Of a DNA stretch of 64,000 nt, positions 7,597 to 15,827 are shown piece by piece. Below the pieces are notes generated by a model. That model was not told the DNA's origin. It ran no database searches and worked only from the letters and a program-made list of their open reading frames with translations. The position numbers were made by a program, and so were the translations under genes. Within the stretch, counting starts at the first letter, position 1. Every line of letters starts with the position of its first letter. Source of the DNA: Caulobacter sp. NIBR1757 (GTDB lineage: Bacteria > Pseudomonadota > Alphaproteobacteria > Caulobacterales > Caulobacteraceae); contig NZ_CP115463.1 of NCBI RefSeq assembly GCF_027912495.1, forward strand, positions 2,864,501-2,928,500, given 5' to 3'.

Positions 7597-8900
7597 CAGG
7601 CCGCTTCGATATGCTTGAGGCCGCCCATGTAGGGCTGCAGCACGTCCGGGATGGCGATGCGGCCGTTCTCGTCCTGATAGTTCTCCATCACCGCCACCAG
7701 GGTGCGGCCGACGGCCAGGCCCGAGCCGTTGAGGGTGTGGACGAAGCGGGTGCCCTTCTCGCCGGCCTTCTTGGTCCGGGCGTCCATGCGCCGGGCCTGG
7801 AAGTCGCCGCAGTTGGAGCAGCTCGAGATTTCGCGGTAGGTGTTCTGCGACGGCAGCCAGACCTCGAGGTCATAGGTCTTGCGGGCCGTGAAGCCCATGT
7901 CGCCGGTGCACAGCAGCATGGTGCGGAACGACAGGCCAAGCTTCTTGAGGATGCCCTCGGCGCAGCCAACCATCCGCTGGTGCTCGTCTTCCGACTGCTC
8001 CGGCGCGGTGATCGACACCAGCTCGACCTTGTAGAACTGGTGCTGGCGGATCATGCCGCGGGTGTCGCGACCGCTGGCGCCGGCTTCCGAGCGGAAGCTG
8101 GGGGTCAGGGCGGTCATCCGCAGGGGCAGTTCTTCCTCGGCAAGGATCTGCTCGCGGACGATGTTGGTCAGCGAGACCTCGGCGGTGGGGATCAGCCAGC
8201 GACCGTCGGTGGTGTGGAACAGGTCTTCCTCGAACTTGGGAAGCTGGCCGGTGCCGAACACCGCTTCGTCGCGCACCAGCAGCGGCGGGCTGATTTCCGT
8301 ATAGCCGTTCTCGGTCGTCTGCACGTCGATCATGAACTGGCCAAGCGCCCGTTCCAGCCGCGCCAGTTGACCCTTGATGACCACGAACCGCGAGCCGCTC
8401 ATGCGGGCGGCGGCCTCGAAATCCATGCCGCCGAGCGCCGCGCCGAGATCGACGTGGTCGCGGGCGTTGTTGAGGCGCACGGGGTCGCCGTGACGGCGCT
8501 GTTCGACGTTGCCGGTCTCGTCCTCGCCAGCCGGGACCTGGGCGTCCGGAATGTTGGGCAGGCTGGCGAGCAGGTGACGAAGGTCGAGGTCCGCCATCTG
8601 GGCATTGTGTCGCGCTGCGTCTTCGCCGCCCTTCAGGTTCTCGACCTCGGCCAGCAGTCGTTGCGCTTCCGCTTCGTCTTTACGCCCCTTTGCCTGACCA
8701 ATTTGCTTGGACAGGGCGTTCCGAGCGGTTTGGTCCGCTTGGAGGTCGCTCGTCGCCTGACGCAATTGCGCATCCAGTTCGAGCACTTTGGCAACCGTCT
8801 CTTCCGCAGCCGCGCGCGCTTCTGCCGTCGATCCGGAACGCGCTGCCCAGCCAGCAACAAAAGCGGCGGGGTTCTCGCGGATGGCTCGGATGTCGTGCAT
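7596..8900 (-). CDS. serS: Seryl-tRNA synthetase
   Basis: Class II seryl-tRNA synthetase of 434 residues charges tRNA-Ser and tRNA-Sec. The N-terminal [18 protein letters not shown] leads into the helical arm (about residues 30-105) that contacts the long variable arm of tRNA-Ser. Motif 2 is [21 protein letters not shown], with the catalytic Arg residues, and motif 3 is [20 protein letters not shown] promoter of the Caulobacter housekeeping type (9037-9063) lies about 140 bases upstream inside a repeated element. It is the first gene of serS-surE-pcm. Confidence 0.97.
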   Translation of the reverse strand: MHDIRAIRENPAAFVAGWAARSGSTAEARAAAEETVAKVLELDAQLRQATSDLQADQTARNALSKQIGQAKGRKDEAEAQRLLAEVENLKGGEDAARHNAQMADLDLRHLLASLPNIPDAQVPAGEDETGNVEQRRHGDPVRLNNARDHVDLGAALGGMDFEAAARMSGSRFVVIKGQLARLERALGQFMIDVQTTENGYTEISPPLLVRDEAVFGTGQLPKFEEDLFHTTDGRWLIPTAEVSLTNIVREQILAEEELPLRMTALTPSFRSEAGASGRDTRGMIRQHQFYKVELVSITAPEQSEDEHQRMVGCAEGILKKLGLSFRTMLLCTGDMGFTARKTYDLEVWLPSQNTYREISSCSNCGDFQARRMDARTKKAGEKGTRFVHTLNGSGLAVGRTLVAVMENYQDENGRIAIPDVLQPYMGGLKHIEAA

Positions 8901-9014
8901 GGCTCTGGCGGGGCTGGGATGGAAGCGGAACTGTCTAGTGTGCGTTGGGCGGAGGGGGAAGGGTCTGACGCGCCGCGACCGACAAATCCGCTCACGCCGC
9001 CGGGGTCGGGGTCA

Positions 9015-9286
9015 CCCGGCTATCGAAGCGGCGACCATTATAGCGCGGCCGGCCGACCCACAAAAAAGCCGATGTCGTTCGAAAGCCGGGGAAAACGGGC
9101 TGAACCCCAAGGCCTGTGGGTTTTCACGTGGGTGAGGGCCGCCAGATTGTGGCCCGGGGCGTAGGTCAGTGTGTTGGTCGAGGCGCGGGGTTTGTGGGTC
9201 GAAAACGCACCGCGGCGACCCACGCCTCCCGCGAGGACTGCGGCGAGGGCCGTTCTGGTCGATGAATATGTCTAGACATATTCATC
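9015..9286 (-). repeat. Dispersed palindrome/promoter element, copy 1
   Basis: This is the main content of the 442-bp gap between panB and serS. Read on the minus strand it runs as follows: a 26-bp perfect palindrome (9286-9261, core GAATATGTCTAGACATATTC); a hairpin with arms GTGGGTCG/CGACCCAC (9223-9216 and 9201-9194); a block beginning AACCCCGCGCCTCG (9192-9179) and extending through GACCTACGCC; and a terminal block with GCTATAATGGTC and CCGCTTCGATA (9044-9015). The same order of blocks occurs at 55439-55720. The palindrome and promoter-like block also occur at 31581-31811. No significant coding sequence is seen. Confidence 0.75.
9037..9063 (-). promoter_or_regulatory. Probable serS-surE-pcm promoter
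   Basis: On the minus strand TTGTG (9063-9059) is followed by 14 bases and GCTATAAT (9044-9037). This fits the Caulobacter sigma-70-type pattern TTGAC-N10-14-GCTANAWC, with mismatches in the -35. It would give a leader of about 130 bases before serS. It lies at the end of repeat copy 1. Confidence 0.55.
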
Positions 9287-9342
9287 AAGCCTTTGAACTG
9301 ATGCGATTTTTCGCCCGAACAGCGCCAGCCCCGTTTAGCAGA

Positions 9343-10176
9343 TCAGGAGGAGCCCTTCTTCGCGAAGTAGGTCTCCGCATCGCCGGGAAACGTCCGGGCC
9401 CGCACCTCGGCCGCGTACTTCGCCCCGGCCTCGGCGATGTCGCCGCGCAGGTGGGCGAAGCGGCGCACGAACTTCGGGGTCCAGTCGAACAGGCCCAGCA
9501 TGTCGTCGGTGACCAGGATCTGGCCGTCGCAACCGGCCGACGCCCCGATGCCGATGGTCGGCGCCGTGATGGCGGCGGTGATGTCGCGGGCCAGCCCTTC
9601 AGCCACGCCCTCGACGACGACGGCGAAGGCGCCCGCCTCCGTCGTGGCCGCCGCCTCGGCGAGGATCTGGTTGTGGCTGCCGATGTCCCTGCCCTTGGCC
9701 TTGAAGCCGCCATCGACCAGCACCGCCTGCGGCCGCAAGCCGACATGGCCCATGACCGGGATGCCGCGCTGGACCATGTAGTGGATCGTATCGGGCACGG
9801 TCGGGCCGCTCTCGACCTTCACCGCCTGGGCCCCCGTCTCCTTCATGATCCGGGCGGCGTTCTCGTAGGCGGTCTCGGCGCTGCCTTCGTAGGACCCGAA
9901 GGGCATGTCGATGACCACCATGGCCTTGCGGGCCCCGCGCATGACCGCTTGGCCGTGCAGGATCATCATCTCCATGGTCACGCCGACGGTGTTGGGCAGG
10001 CCATGCACCACCATCCCAACACTGTCGCCGACCAGCAGCAGGTCGCAGTGCTCGTCGAGGATCTCGGCGATCGGGGCGGTGTAGGCGGTGAGGCAGACAA
10101 TGGGCTCGCCGCCCTTGCGGGCGGCGATGTCCGGCGCCGCGAGACGCCGGACGACGTCCTGCCGATGAGACGACAA
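9343..10176 (-). CDS. panB: 3-methyl-2-oxobutanoate hydroxymethyltransferase (PanB)
   Basis: PanB forms ketopantoate from 2-oxoisovalerate and methylene-THF, the first step of pantothenate synthesis. The protein shows [32 protein letters not shown] (metal-binding Asp), [32 protein letters not shown] (catalytic region) and [22 protein letters not shown]. An upstream frame is open to 10248. The preferred start is the TTG at 10174-10176, because AGGAG sits eight bases before it and the homologous region begins here, giving 277 residues. It starts two bases after the stop of the upstream membrane protein gene, so it is probably translated from the ECF sigma operon transcript. Confidence 0.92.
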   Translation of the reverse strand: MSSHRQDVVRRLAAPDIAARKGGEPIVCLTAYTAPIAEILDEHCDLLLVGDSVGMVVHGLPNTVGVTMEMMILHGQAVMRGARKAMVVIDMPFGSYEGSAETAYENAARIMKETGAQAVKVESGPTVPDTIHYMVQRGIPVMGHVGLRPQAVLVDGGFKAKGRDIGSHNQILAEAAATTEAGAFAVVVEGVAEGLARDITAAITAPTIGIGASAGCDGQILVTDDMLGLFDWTPKFVRRFAHLRGDIAEAGAKYAAEVRARTFPGDAETYFAKKGSS

Positions 10177-10178
10177 AG

Positions 10179-10562
10179 CTAGAACTCCTGCGTGGCCCGC
10201 GTAATGGCGAAGCCCAGCGCCATAACACCCAGCGCCGCCGTCATCCACAGAACTTCCGGGCTGACCGGCAGGGCTCCGAGGTTGGAGCTGGCGCTCAGCA
10301 CCTCGGCGAAGGCCTTGCCCACGGCGCTGGCCTGGGCCGTCGCCTCGCTGCCCGCCGCCTTGAGGAACAGGCCCGCGCCCATCATCTGGCCAACCCCGAC
10401 GACACCGGCGACGACGCCGGCCCCGCCGATCACCAGCCGCCGCAGCGACCAGCCACGCTCCATCCGCGCCTCCACCTGCCGGGCGAACAGCTCGCCATCG
10501 GCGAAATGCGGCGGCTCGGCGAACATGCGGTCGAGGCGCGTTTCGAATTCTAGATCAGACAT
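10179..10562 (-). CDS. Small membrane protein, putative anti-sigma factor of the downstream cassette
   Basis: This 127-residue protein begins [20 protein letters not shown]. Its ATG overlaps the ECF sigma gene's end by eight bases. It has a cytoplasmic N-terminal region of about 45 residues and two hydrophobic segments (about 46-70 and 100-118). Position directly after a sigma gene, overlap and topology suggest an anti-sigma factor, but there is no recognisable zinc-binding (HxxxCxxC) motif. The corresponding gene in the second cassette (11680-11973) has the same plan: an acidic start, an F-x-x-x-V and a basic segment before the membrane part. Function is inferred from context. Confidence 0.65.
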   Translation of the reverse strand: MSDLEFETRLDRMFAEPPHFADGELFARQVEARMERGWSLRRLVIGGAGVVAGVVGVGQMMGAGLFLKAAGSEATAQASAVGKAFAEVLSASSNLGALPVSPEVLWMTAALGVMALGFAITRATQEF

Positions 10563-11130
10563 GATCCTGCCTTTCCGCCTCGCGCCCCGCGCCTTGAGTT
10601 GGCGCAAGTCGGATCCGGAGCTTATCCAAACCACGTTTGACATGGGATTTCACTGTCCCCAAGGGGGCCCCGATGGTTTCGGCCGCTTCGGCGTGAGAAA
10701 GTCCGGCGCCGTAGCATAGCGACACACACAAACGTTCCTGGTCGGACAGGCTCTTCATGGCCTCGTCCAGATCGATGCGGTCGACGGTGGAGACTTCTCC
10801 GCCATGCCCTTCGTCGTCCTGTTCCACTTCTTCGGTCATCCGGCTGTCCTTGCGCCAGCGGCGCACGTACAGCCGGGCGGCGATCCGCTTCACCCAGGCG
10901 GCGAAGGTGCCCTCGCCCCGGAATTCCGCGACCCGCTCGAAGGCGGTCAGGAAAGCGTCCTGCGCGATGTCGTCGGCGGTCGAGGGCTGGGCCCCCATCC
11001 GCCGCAGCAGGCCCCGGACGGCCGAGCCGTGCCTGCGCACCAGCTCGCCGAAGGCCGCGCGGTCGCCCGCCGCCGCGAGGCTGGCGAGCTCCACATCGTG
11101 CAGTCCTGTGACAGCCCTTGCCTGGGCCAT
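10555..11130 (-). CDS. RNA polymerase ECF-type sigma factor
   Basis: This 191-residue ECF sigma factor has region 2 (FGELVRRHGSAVRGLLRRM, then ADDIAQDAFLTAFERVAEFRGEGTFAAWVKRIAARLYVRRWRK) and region 4 (LSDQERLCVSLCYGAGLSHAEAAETIGAPLGTVKSHVKRG, a clear helix-turn-helix). The linker is acidic (EEVEQDDEGHGGE). It overlaps the following putative anti-sigma gene and lies 36 bases after a DUF6249-like gene. It is one of two ECF sigma genes within 2 kb, each with the same type of neighbours. The target genes are unknown; panB downstream may be a read-through target. Confidence 0.92.
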   Translation of the reverse strand: MAQARAVTGLHDVELASLAAAGDRAAFGELVRRHGSAVRGLLRRMGAQPSTADDIAQDAFLTAFERVAEFRGEGTFAAWVKRIAARLYVRRWRKDSRMTEEVEQDDEGHGGEVSTVDRIDLDEAMKSLSDQERLCVSLCYGAGLSHAEAAETIGAPLGTVKSHVKRGLDKLRIRLAPTQGAGREAERQDHV

Positions 11131-11166
11131 GGTTGATCACTCCCCCTTGGAGCTTGCAGCAGCCGT

Positions 11167-11547
11167 CTAGGACTGCTGGCCCTTGTTGGGGTTGAAGAAG
11201 CTGAGGACGACGTAGGTCAGGCCGATGATGGCGGGGATCGCCCCGATGCCGCCCATGACGTGGAAGCCTTCGTCCCATTCGTAGGAGGTGATGTAGCCGA
11301 AGGCGCCCAGGCCCAGGCCGACACCGATCCAGATGATGCCGGTGCGCAGGTCGCTGATCGAGCTGGGCGGCAGTTTCACGGTCTTGGTCAGGGCGTCGAT
11401 GACCTCGGGCGGCATCGGCTGGCCCTTGTCGATCGCCGTGCGCAGCGTGCTCTGCATCTCGCTGCGTTCGCGGGCCTTCAGCCAGTTGGGGACGATGACG
11501 ATCGCCGCGATCATGGCGAAGAAAGCAATGGGGATCAGCATTTCCAT
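11167..11547 (-). CDS. DUF6249-like membrane protein
   Basis: This 126-residue protein has an N-terminal membrane helix (LIPIAFFAMIAAIVIVPNWL), an amphipathic segment TLRTAIDKGQPMPPEVIDAL, and two further hydrophobic segments (about 68-90 and 95-116). The segment with G-x-x-x-P-x-x-x-x-x-x-L after the first helix is typical of the DUF6249-type proteins found beside sigma factor genes. The protein encoded at 12492-12926 shares this motif. It is the first gene of the second cassette and precedes the ECF sigma gene by 36 bases. The role is unknown; a membrane sensor or sigma modulator is possible. Confidence 0.75.
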   Translation of the reverse strand: MEMLIPIAFFAMIAAIVIVPNWLKARERSEMQSTLRTAIDKGQPMPPEVIDALTKTVKLPPSSISDLRTGIIWIGVGLGLGAFGYITSYEWDEGFHVMGGIGAIPAIIGLTYVVLSFFNPNKGQQS

Positions 11548-11679
11548 GGTGGTGAACCTTCTCTCGAATCTCTGCGGCGCCGCGCCGTTGCGTGCGCCAT
11601 CTGATCATGAGAGGCGCGAGGGGGACGCAACGGATGCGGAATTCCGCATGAAATGTTCGTAAGGCGCGAAAGGGCCCCC

Positions 11680-11973
11680 TCAGGCCTCTCTTGGACGCAG
11701 CACCATCTGGCCCATGCCGACCAGGCTGAGCGTCGCGGTCAGCACCGCCACCCCCGTCGCCATCGACTGCGCCGCCGGTTCCAGCACGCTGGCCAGCACG
11801 GGCGCCACGGCCCACAGCACCAGGCCGCCGACGATGGCGGCCAGCGCCGCCACCAGCAGCGACTGCTCGAGCTGGCGCCGGGCGATGGCCTTCATGACCG
11901 AGGCGTTGAACGACGGCTCGGACGCCGGGCGGGCCGATCTAAGGAAGGCCGCGATCTTGTCATCGGGGGTCAT
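11680..11973 (-). CDS. Small membrane protein, putative anti-sigma factor of the upstream cassette
   Basis: This 97-residue protein begins MTPDDKIAAFLRSARPASEP. A cytoplasmic region of about 35 residues is followed by two hydrophobic segments (about 37-58 and 68-90). The ATG overlaps the stop of the ECF sigma gene by four bases (ATGA), which suggests strict coupling. The plan matches the protein at 10179-10562. No enzyme or binding motif is visible; the anti-sigma role is inferred from position, overlap and topology only. A gap of about 130 bases then precedes the second cassette. Confidence 0.65.
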   Translation of the reverse strand: MTPDDKIAAFLRSARPASEPSFNASVMKAIARRQLEQSLLVAALAAIVGGLVLWAVAPVLASVLEPAAQSMATGVAVLTATLSLVGMGQMVLRPREA

Positions 11974-12488
11974 GTACGCTCTCCCAAACTCGCCAGCAGT
12001 CTATCGCGTCCGCGCGCCACATGCGACTTCACCGTGCCCAGCGGCAAGCCCAGCGCCTCGGCGGCCTCGCCGTGGCTCCAGCCTTCGGCCAGGCAAAGGG
12101 TGACCGCCGCCCGCTGCTCCGGCGACAGCTGGGCCAAAGCTGCCTCCAGCGCCAGCCGCTCTTCCGGCGCGACGCCGTCCGCCGCCGTCTGCACCTCGGT
12201 CGCCGCCCAGTCGTTGTCCCGCACCGCCGAGCGCCGCGCCGAACGCGCCGCCGTCTGGGCCTTCTTCCAGGCGATGCCGAACAGCCAGGGGCGGAACCCC
12301 GCGTCGTCCCGCAGCCGGTGCAGGCTCGACCAGGCCGTGACCAGGGCCTCCTGGGCAATGTCGTCGGCCTCGGCCCAGCCATGGGCCCGGCGCAGGAAAC
12401 CGCGCAGGGGCGCCTGGTGGCGCTCGACCAGCCGGGAGAAGGCGGCCTGGGATCCCTCCCGGGCCGCCCTCACCAGTCCCCCGTCCAC
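11970..12488 (-). CDS. RNA polymerase ECF-type sigma factor
   Basis: This 172-residue ECF sigma factor has region 2 (FSRLVERHQAPLRGFLRRA, EADDIAQEALVTAWSSLHRL and FRPWLFGIAWKKAQTAARS) and region 4 (LSPEQRAAVTLCLAEGWSHGEAAEALGLPLGTVKSHVARGRDRL). The first codons lie three bases after the stop of the membrane protein gene at 12492-12926. It differs clearly from the second sigma factor at 10555-11130 outside the conserved regions, so if the cassettes arose by duplication it was not recent. Confidence 0.92.
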   Translation of the reverse strand: MDGGLVRAAREGSQAAFSRLVERHQAPLRGFLRRAHGWAEADDIAQEALVTAWSSLHRLRDDAGFRPWLFGIAWKKAQTAARSARRSAVRDNDWAATEVQTAADGVAPEERLALEAALAQLSPEQRAAVTLCLAEGWSHGEAAEALGLPLGTVKSHVARGRDRLLASLGERT

Positions 12489-12491
12489 CGC

Positions 12492-12926
12492 CTAGTCCCG
12501 CCGGGCCATCAGGGTGCTGACCAGGCTCGCCGCGCAGAGGGCGCCCATGACGAAGGCCACGATCACCGCCGCCTCGCCGATGCCCAGCAGGTCGGTCATG
12601 GCGGCGTAGCCAAAGCCGAGCGCCAGGGAACCGAACAGCACGACCTGATACCAACCGCGTTCACGGCGATAACGGCTGCGGTAGCGGCGGCGACGGCTGC
12701 GATCGTCGTCGTCGTCATCGTCGATGGAAGCGTCCAGGGCGGCGCCGTCCGCCTTGACCTGGGCCAGCAGGTCGGCCGGCGGATCGCGGCCCTGCTCGGC
12801 GTAGCTCTTGACGAGGTCGAGGGTGTTCTTGTGCTTCAGGTAGCGCATCCACTGGTCCCAGGCCTGGACCACGAAGAAGCCCAGCGGGAACAACAGCCAC
12901 CAGTAGGATCGAAACAGGTCTTCCAT
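12492..12926 (-). CDS. DUF6249-like membrane protein with poly-Asp and Arg-rich linker
   Basis: This 144-residue protein starts with a hydrophobic segment (about 7-25), then the motif TLDLVKSYAEQGRDPPADLL that resembles the counterpart at 11167-11547. A strongly charged linker of seven consecutive Asp and an Arg/Tyr-rich stretch (about 68-92) follows, then two membrane segments (about 95-115 and 118-138). The charged linker is unusual and is absent from the counterpart. It is the first gene of the upstream sigma cassette. Function is unknown. Confidence 0.7.
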   Translation of the reverse strand: MEDLFRSYWWLLFPLGFFVVQAWDQWMRYLKHKNTLDLVKSYAEQGRDPPADLLAQVKADGAALDASIDDDDDDDRSRRRRYRSRYRRERGWYQVVLFGSLALGFGYAAMTDLLGIGEAAVIVAFVMGALCAASLVSTLMARRD

Positions 12927-13018
12927 GTCCTTGCCCTCCAGCCCGGGACGATCATCGCCCGGTTTTGAGGACTAGTCGCCGCCGAACCGCGGCCTGGATG
13001 CAGCGCTCGCGAAGAAAA

Positions 13019-14359
13019 CTATCGGGGCAGGATCAGGCGCGCGGTAAGGCCGCCCCCCGGTGTCGGCGCCAGCACGACCTCACCGCCCGAAGCCCTGGCG
13101 AGACCGCGAGCGATGGCCAGTCCAAGGCCTGCTCCGCCGGTCTGGCGAGAACGCGAGGTCTCCGCTCTGGTAAACGGCTCGAAGGCCTCGTCGGCGAAGT
13201 GCTCCGGAAGGCCGGGCCCGTGATCGACGACATCCAGGGTCCAGGTCGCTTCCGCCGCTGAAAGGGTGATTTCGGCCGCGCCCGCGTACTTCACGGCGTT
13301 GTCGATCAGATTTTCGATGACCCGTCGCAGGCCCGCCTCATCCCCCTCAACGATCACTGGCCCAGCGAACAGGCCAGCCGTCACGGCGTCGCCTGCCGCG
13401 CGTCGTCCCTCGACCACCTCCTCCAGGAGGCTCGCGATATCTACCGGCGCGGTCGCGGTCGGCCGCTCCTCTCCCCGCGCGACCTGCAGCACATCCTCGA
13501 TCAGCGCCGACATCTGGCGAATGTCGCGGTCAGCCAGATCGCGCTGGACGGGATCAGCAATCATCGCCGCCCGAATGCGCAGCCGCGTCAGGTAGGTCTT
13601 CAGGTCGTGCGCAATGGCCGCCAGCATGCTCAGTCGCTCGGCCATCAGGCCTCGAACTCGCCCCCGCAACCGGTTGAAGGCGGCAGCCACGGACAGGGCC
13701 TCCGGCGGACCGGCCTCCGGCATCGGTTCGGCGTCGAGATCAAGCGAGAAACGGTCGGCGCGGTCGGCGATCGCTTGCAGCGGCGCCGCCATGGCGCGGG
13801 CAGACCGCCAGATCAGGGCCATGATGGCCAGACCAAAAACGATGTTGGCCGCCAGCAGGACATAGAACATCAGCTGCCTGCGGAGGTTTGTTCCCGCATC
13901 GACCATCATCAGGCCACCGCCTCTGAGGTGCACGACGACTGCCGCTTCCCGCCCCCAGCCGCCATTCTCGCGCCGAAACAGGCGCCGCGAGCCCTGACGT
14001 ACGATCACCTCGACCCGACGCTCTTGCAGGGCAGAGCCATAGAGGGTGGGAGGCGCCGCACCCAGGGTGATCGCCGGCCGCATCCACCCGTCTGGTGGTG
14101 ATCGATCGATCAGCCGCACGCGGACCTCGTTTGAGGAAAAGGCCCGCAGCAGGCGTTGGCGGTCCGTTGCTGGGGCCGCCGCCTCCAGCGTCTCGGCCAT
14201 GGCCGCCAGTCGATCGGGGAACGGAAGCCGCCAACGACCGGTGTCCTGGGCGTTCCAGAGCAACACGCCAATCACCCCGATCAACTGCAGTGCGAAGAAG
14301 CCGCCAGCCGTCAGCAGGGCTAAACGCGATCCCAAACCCAGGCGCCCACGGCCGGTCAC
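13019..14359 (-). CDS. EnvZ-type sensor histidine kinase
   Basis: This 446-residue kinase has two membrane segments (about 13-35 and 158-180) around a periplasmic sensor of about 120 residues. A HAMP linker follows, with an H-box AIAHDLKTYLTRLRIRAAM (phospho-acceptor His). The HATPase domain has N-box VIENLIDNAVKYA, the DHGPGLP G1 region and the GGAGLGLAIARGLARASGG G2 region. Its ATG overlaps the stop of the response regulator by four bases, marking a cognate pair. A signal related to the divergent envelope genes (Ca-binding EF-hand, desaturase) is conceivable but not shown. Confidence 0.93.
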   Translation of the reverse strand: MTGRGRLGLGSRLALLTAGGFFALQLIGVIGVLLWNAQDTGRWRLPFPDRLAAMAETLEAAAPATDRQRLLRAFSSNEVRVRLIDRSPPDGWMRPAITLGAAPPTLYGSALQERRVEVIVRQGSRRLFRRENGGWGREAAVVVHLRGGGLMMVDAGTNLRRQLMFYVLLAANIVFGLAIMALIWRSARAMAAPLQAIADRADRFSLDLDAEPMPEAGPPEALSVAAAFNRLRGRVRGLMAERLSMLAAIAHDLKTYLTRLRIRAAMIADPVQRDLADRDIRQMSALIEDVLQVARGEERPTATAPVDIASLLEEVVEGRRAAGDAVTAGLFAGPVIVEGDEAGLRRVIENLIDNAVKYAGAAEITLSAAEATWTLDVVDHGPGLPEHFADEAFEPFTRAETSRSRQTGGAGLGLAIARGLARASGGEVVLAPTPGGGLTARLILPR

Positions 14360-15066
14360 TCAGTCACCACCTCGGCCGCGAACAGATAGCCGCCGTTGCG
14401 CACGGTCTTGATGAGTTGCGGCGCGGACGGGTCATCGCCCAGCTTTCGTCTCAGCCTCGATACCTGGATGTCGATCGAACGGTCGTAGGACTCGGCGGCC
14501 CGCCCTCTCAGCGCGTCCATGATGTGATCGCGCGACAGCACCTGGCGGGGCCGCTCCAGCAGGACCATCAGCAGGTCATGCTCTCCCGCTGTCAGGATCA
14601 CCGCCTGGCCGGCGGGATCGGTCAGGTCCCGCGCCCCGACGTCGAGTCGCCAGCCCTCGAAATGGAACACCGGTCGGACCGCCCGGACCGCCCCGCCCTG
14701 CCGCGCCCGCAGCACCGCCTTGGCCTGGGCAAGCAGCTCGCGAGGGTGGAACGGTTTGACAATATAGGCGTCCGCGCCGACCTCCAGGCCGATGATCCGA
14801 TCCATGGCTTCGCCACGCGCAGAGGCGATAATCACCGGGGAGCCATGGTTGGCCTGCAGGCGGCGGCAAAGCGCCAACCCGTCTTCGCCCGGCATCATCA
14901 CATCCAGCAGCGCAAGGTCCGGCCGCTCGCTCTCGACCAGCCTCCAGAAGGCGCGGGCGTCGGGCGCGGCCTCGGCCCGCCAACCCTCCGCCCGGAACAG
15001 GCCGACCATCAGGGCGCGGATCTCCGGGTCGTCCTCGGCGATGTAGACCAGCGGCGTCTGGTTCAA
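14356..15066 (-). CDS. OmpR-family response regulator
   Basis: The receiver domain (about 5-115) has the acidic pocket YIAEDD, the phosphorylation site LALLDVMMPGEDG and the conserved IVKPFHPRELLAQ Lys. The C-terminal winged helix includes LTAGEHDLLMVLLERP, SIDIQVSRLRRKLGDD and IKTVRNGGYLF. A TTG at 15064-15066 is chosen as start because AGGAGG lies seven bases before it and the receiver fold begins there, giving 236 residues. A frame open further upstream is not homologous. Two TGTTAC direct repeats (15120-15135) upstream probably serve as its own binding site. Confidence 0.93.
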   Translation of the reverse strand: MNQTPLVYIAEDDPEIRALMVGLFRAEGWRAEAAPDARAFWRLVESERPDLALLDVMMPGEDGLALCRRLQANHGSPVIIASARGEAMDRIIGLEVGADAYIVKPFHPRELLAQAKAVLRARQGGAVRAVRPVFHFEGWRLDVGARDLTDPAGQAVILTAGEHDLLMVLLERPRQVLSRDHIMDALRGRAAESYDRSIDIQVSRLRRKLGDDPSAPQLIKTVRNGGYLFAAEVVTE

Positions 15067-15119
15067 GGGCGGGCCTCCTGCGCCCTTATGACCTCGAAGC
15101 GGCAGCCTTCGCCAGACGT

Positions 15120-15135
15120 TGTTACCCGCTGTTAC
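15120..15135. promoter_or_regulatory. Direct-repeat operator for the OmpR-type regulator
   Basis: TGTTAC occurs at 15120-15125 and again at 15130-15135, exactly ten bases apart. This is the helical spacing normally recognised by tandem OmpR-family winged-helix domains. It is in the 171-bp divergent region between the regulator gene and the exported protein gene at 15238, so it could control both. The binding protein is inferred. Confidence 0.5.
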
Positions 15136-15237
15136 ACGGCGGCGCCGGCCGGACAAACCCAGGGACGAGCAGCGGTTTAGACCAGTGACGTCGGCGCAAC
15201 CCGCGCTGTCTCTCAACCCGCTGCAAGGAATATCGCC

Positions 15238-15744
15238 ATGTCCCACAAGGGAATCGTCACCATCGGCCTGGCCGTCCTCATGACCGCCGGCCCCATCCTC
15301 CTCATCGCCGACAGCGCCGCCGCCTGGGGTCGCGCCCGGTCCGGCACAGTCACCGTCCAAGGCGCCGCCGGCCGCGGCGGCACGACCCAGGTTGACGCCT
15401 ATCGCTCGCCGGGCGCCTCCTCGACCAGCCGCTCGACCACCACCAACGGCGGCGAAACCTATTCGACCGCCCGTAGCCGCGCCTCGGTGAAGACCGAGAA
15501 TGGCGTCGCCACCAGCGCCAGCCGTACCGGCCCCGCCGGCAACACGCAGACCTATCAGGGCGAAACGACGCGTACCGACGACGGGTACAGCCGCTCGTCG
15601 GGCGTTCAGACCTCGCAAGGCCGCGGCTACCAAACCCAGACCGATGTCTCCCACGACGAGGACAGCGTCACCGTCGACAAGTCGGCGGTGACCAACAGTG
15701 GCGCCGCCGTGAGTCGCTCGGCCACCGTCAGCCGCCCCCAGTAG
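15238..15744 (+). CDS. Exported Ser/Thr/Gly-rich low-complexity protein
   Basis: This 168-residue protein has an N-terminal signal-like hydrophobic segment (about residues 6-25, ending near ADSAAAWG). The mature part is strongly enriched in Ser, Thr, Gly and Gln with recurring patterns such as STSRSTTTNGGETYSTARS and TSQGRGYQTQT. No domain is recognised. AAGGA before the ATG fits a ribosome binding site. It is divergent from the two-component pair and is followed by an EF-hand gene and a desaturase gene. Likely a secreted or surface protein controlled by that pair. Confidence 0.7.
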   Translation: MSHKGIVTIGLAVLMTAGPILLIADSAAAWGRARSGTVTVQGAAGRGGTTQVDAYRSPGASSTSRSTTTNGGETYSTARSRASVKTENGVATSASRTGPAGNTQTYQGETTRTDDGYSRSSGVQTSQGRGYQTQTDVSHDEDSVTVDKSAVTNSGAAVSRSATVSRPQ

Positions 15745-15827
15745 GCAGTCGCCCTACAGCCTTCCCGGCCGGGCTGCCCTCCGCCCGTCCTCAGCCCGGC
15801 CGGTCCTTTTTCCCAAGGAGTTCACCT

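Noticed and set aside
10177..10248. A longer PanB starting at 10248
   Set aside because: The extra 24 residues are non-homologous and overlap the upstream gene; the TTG at 10176 has a strong Shine-Dalgarno sequence.
15067..15654. An N-terminal extension of about 195 residues on the OmpR-type regulator
   Set aside because: It is Gly/Ala/Arg-rich, antisense to the exported protein at 15238, and a TTG with a good AGGAGG marks the start of the receiver domain.
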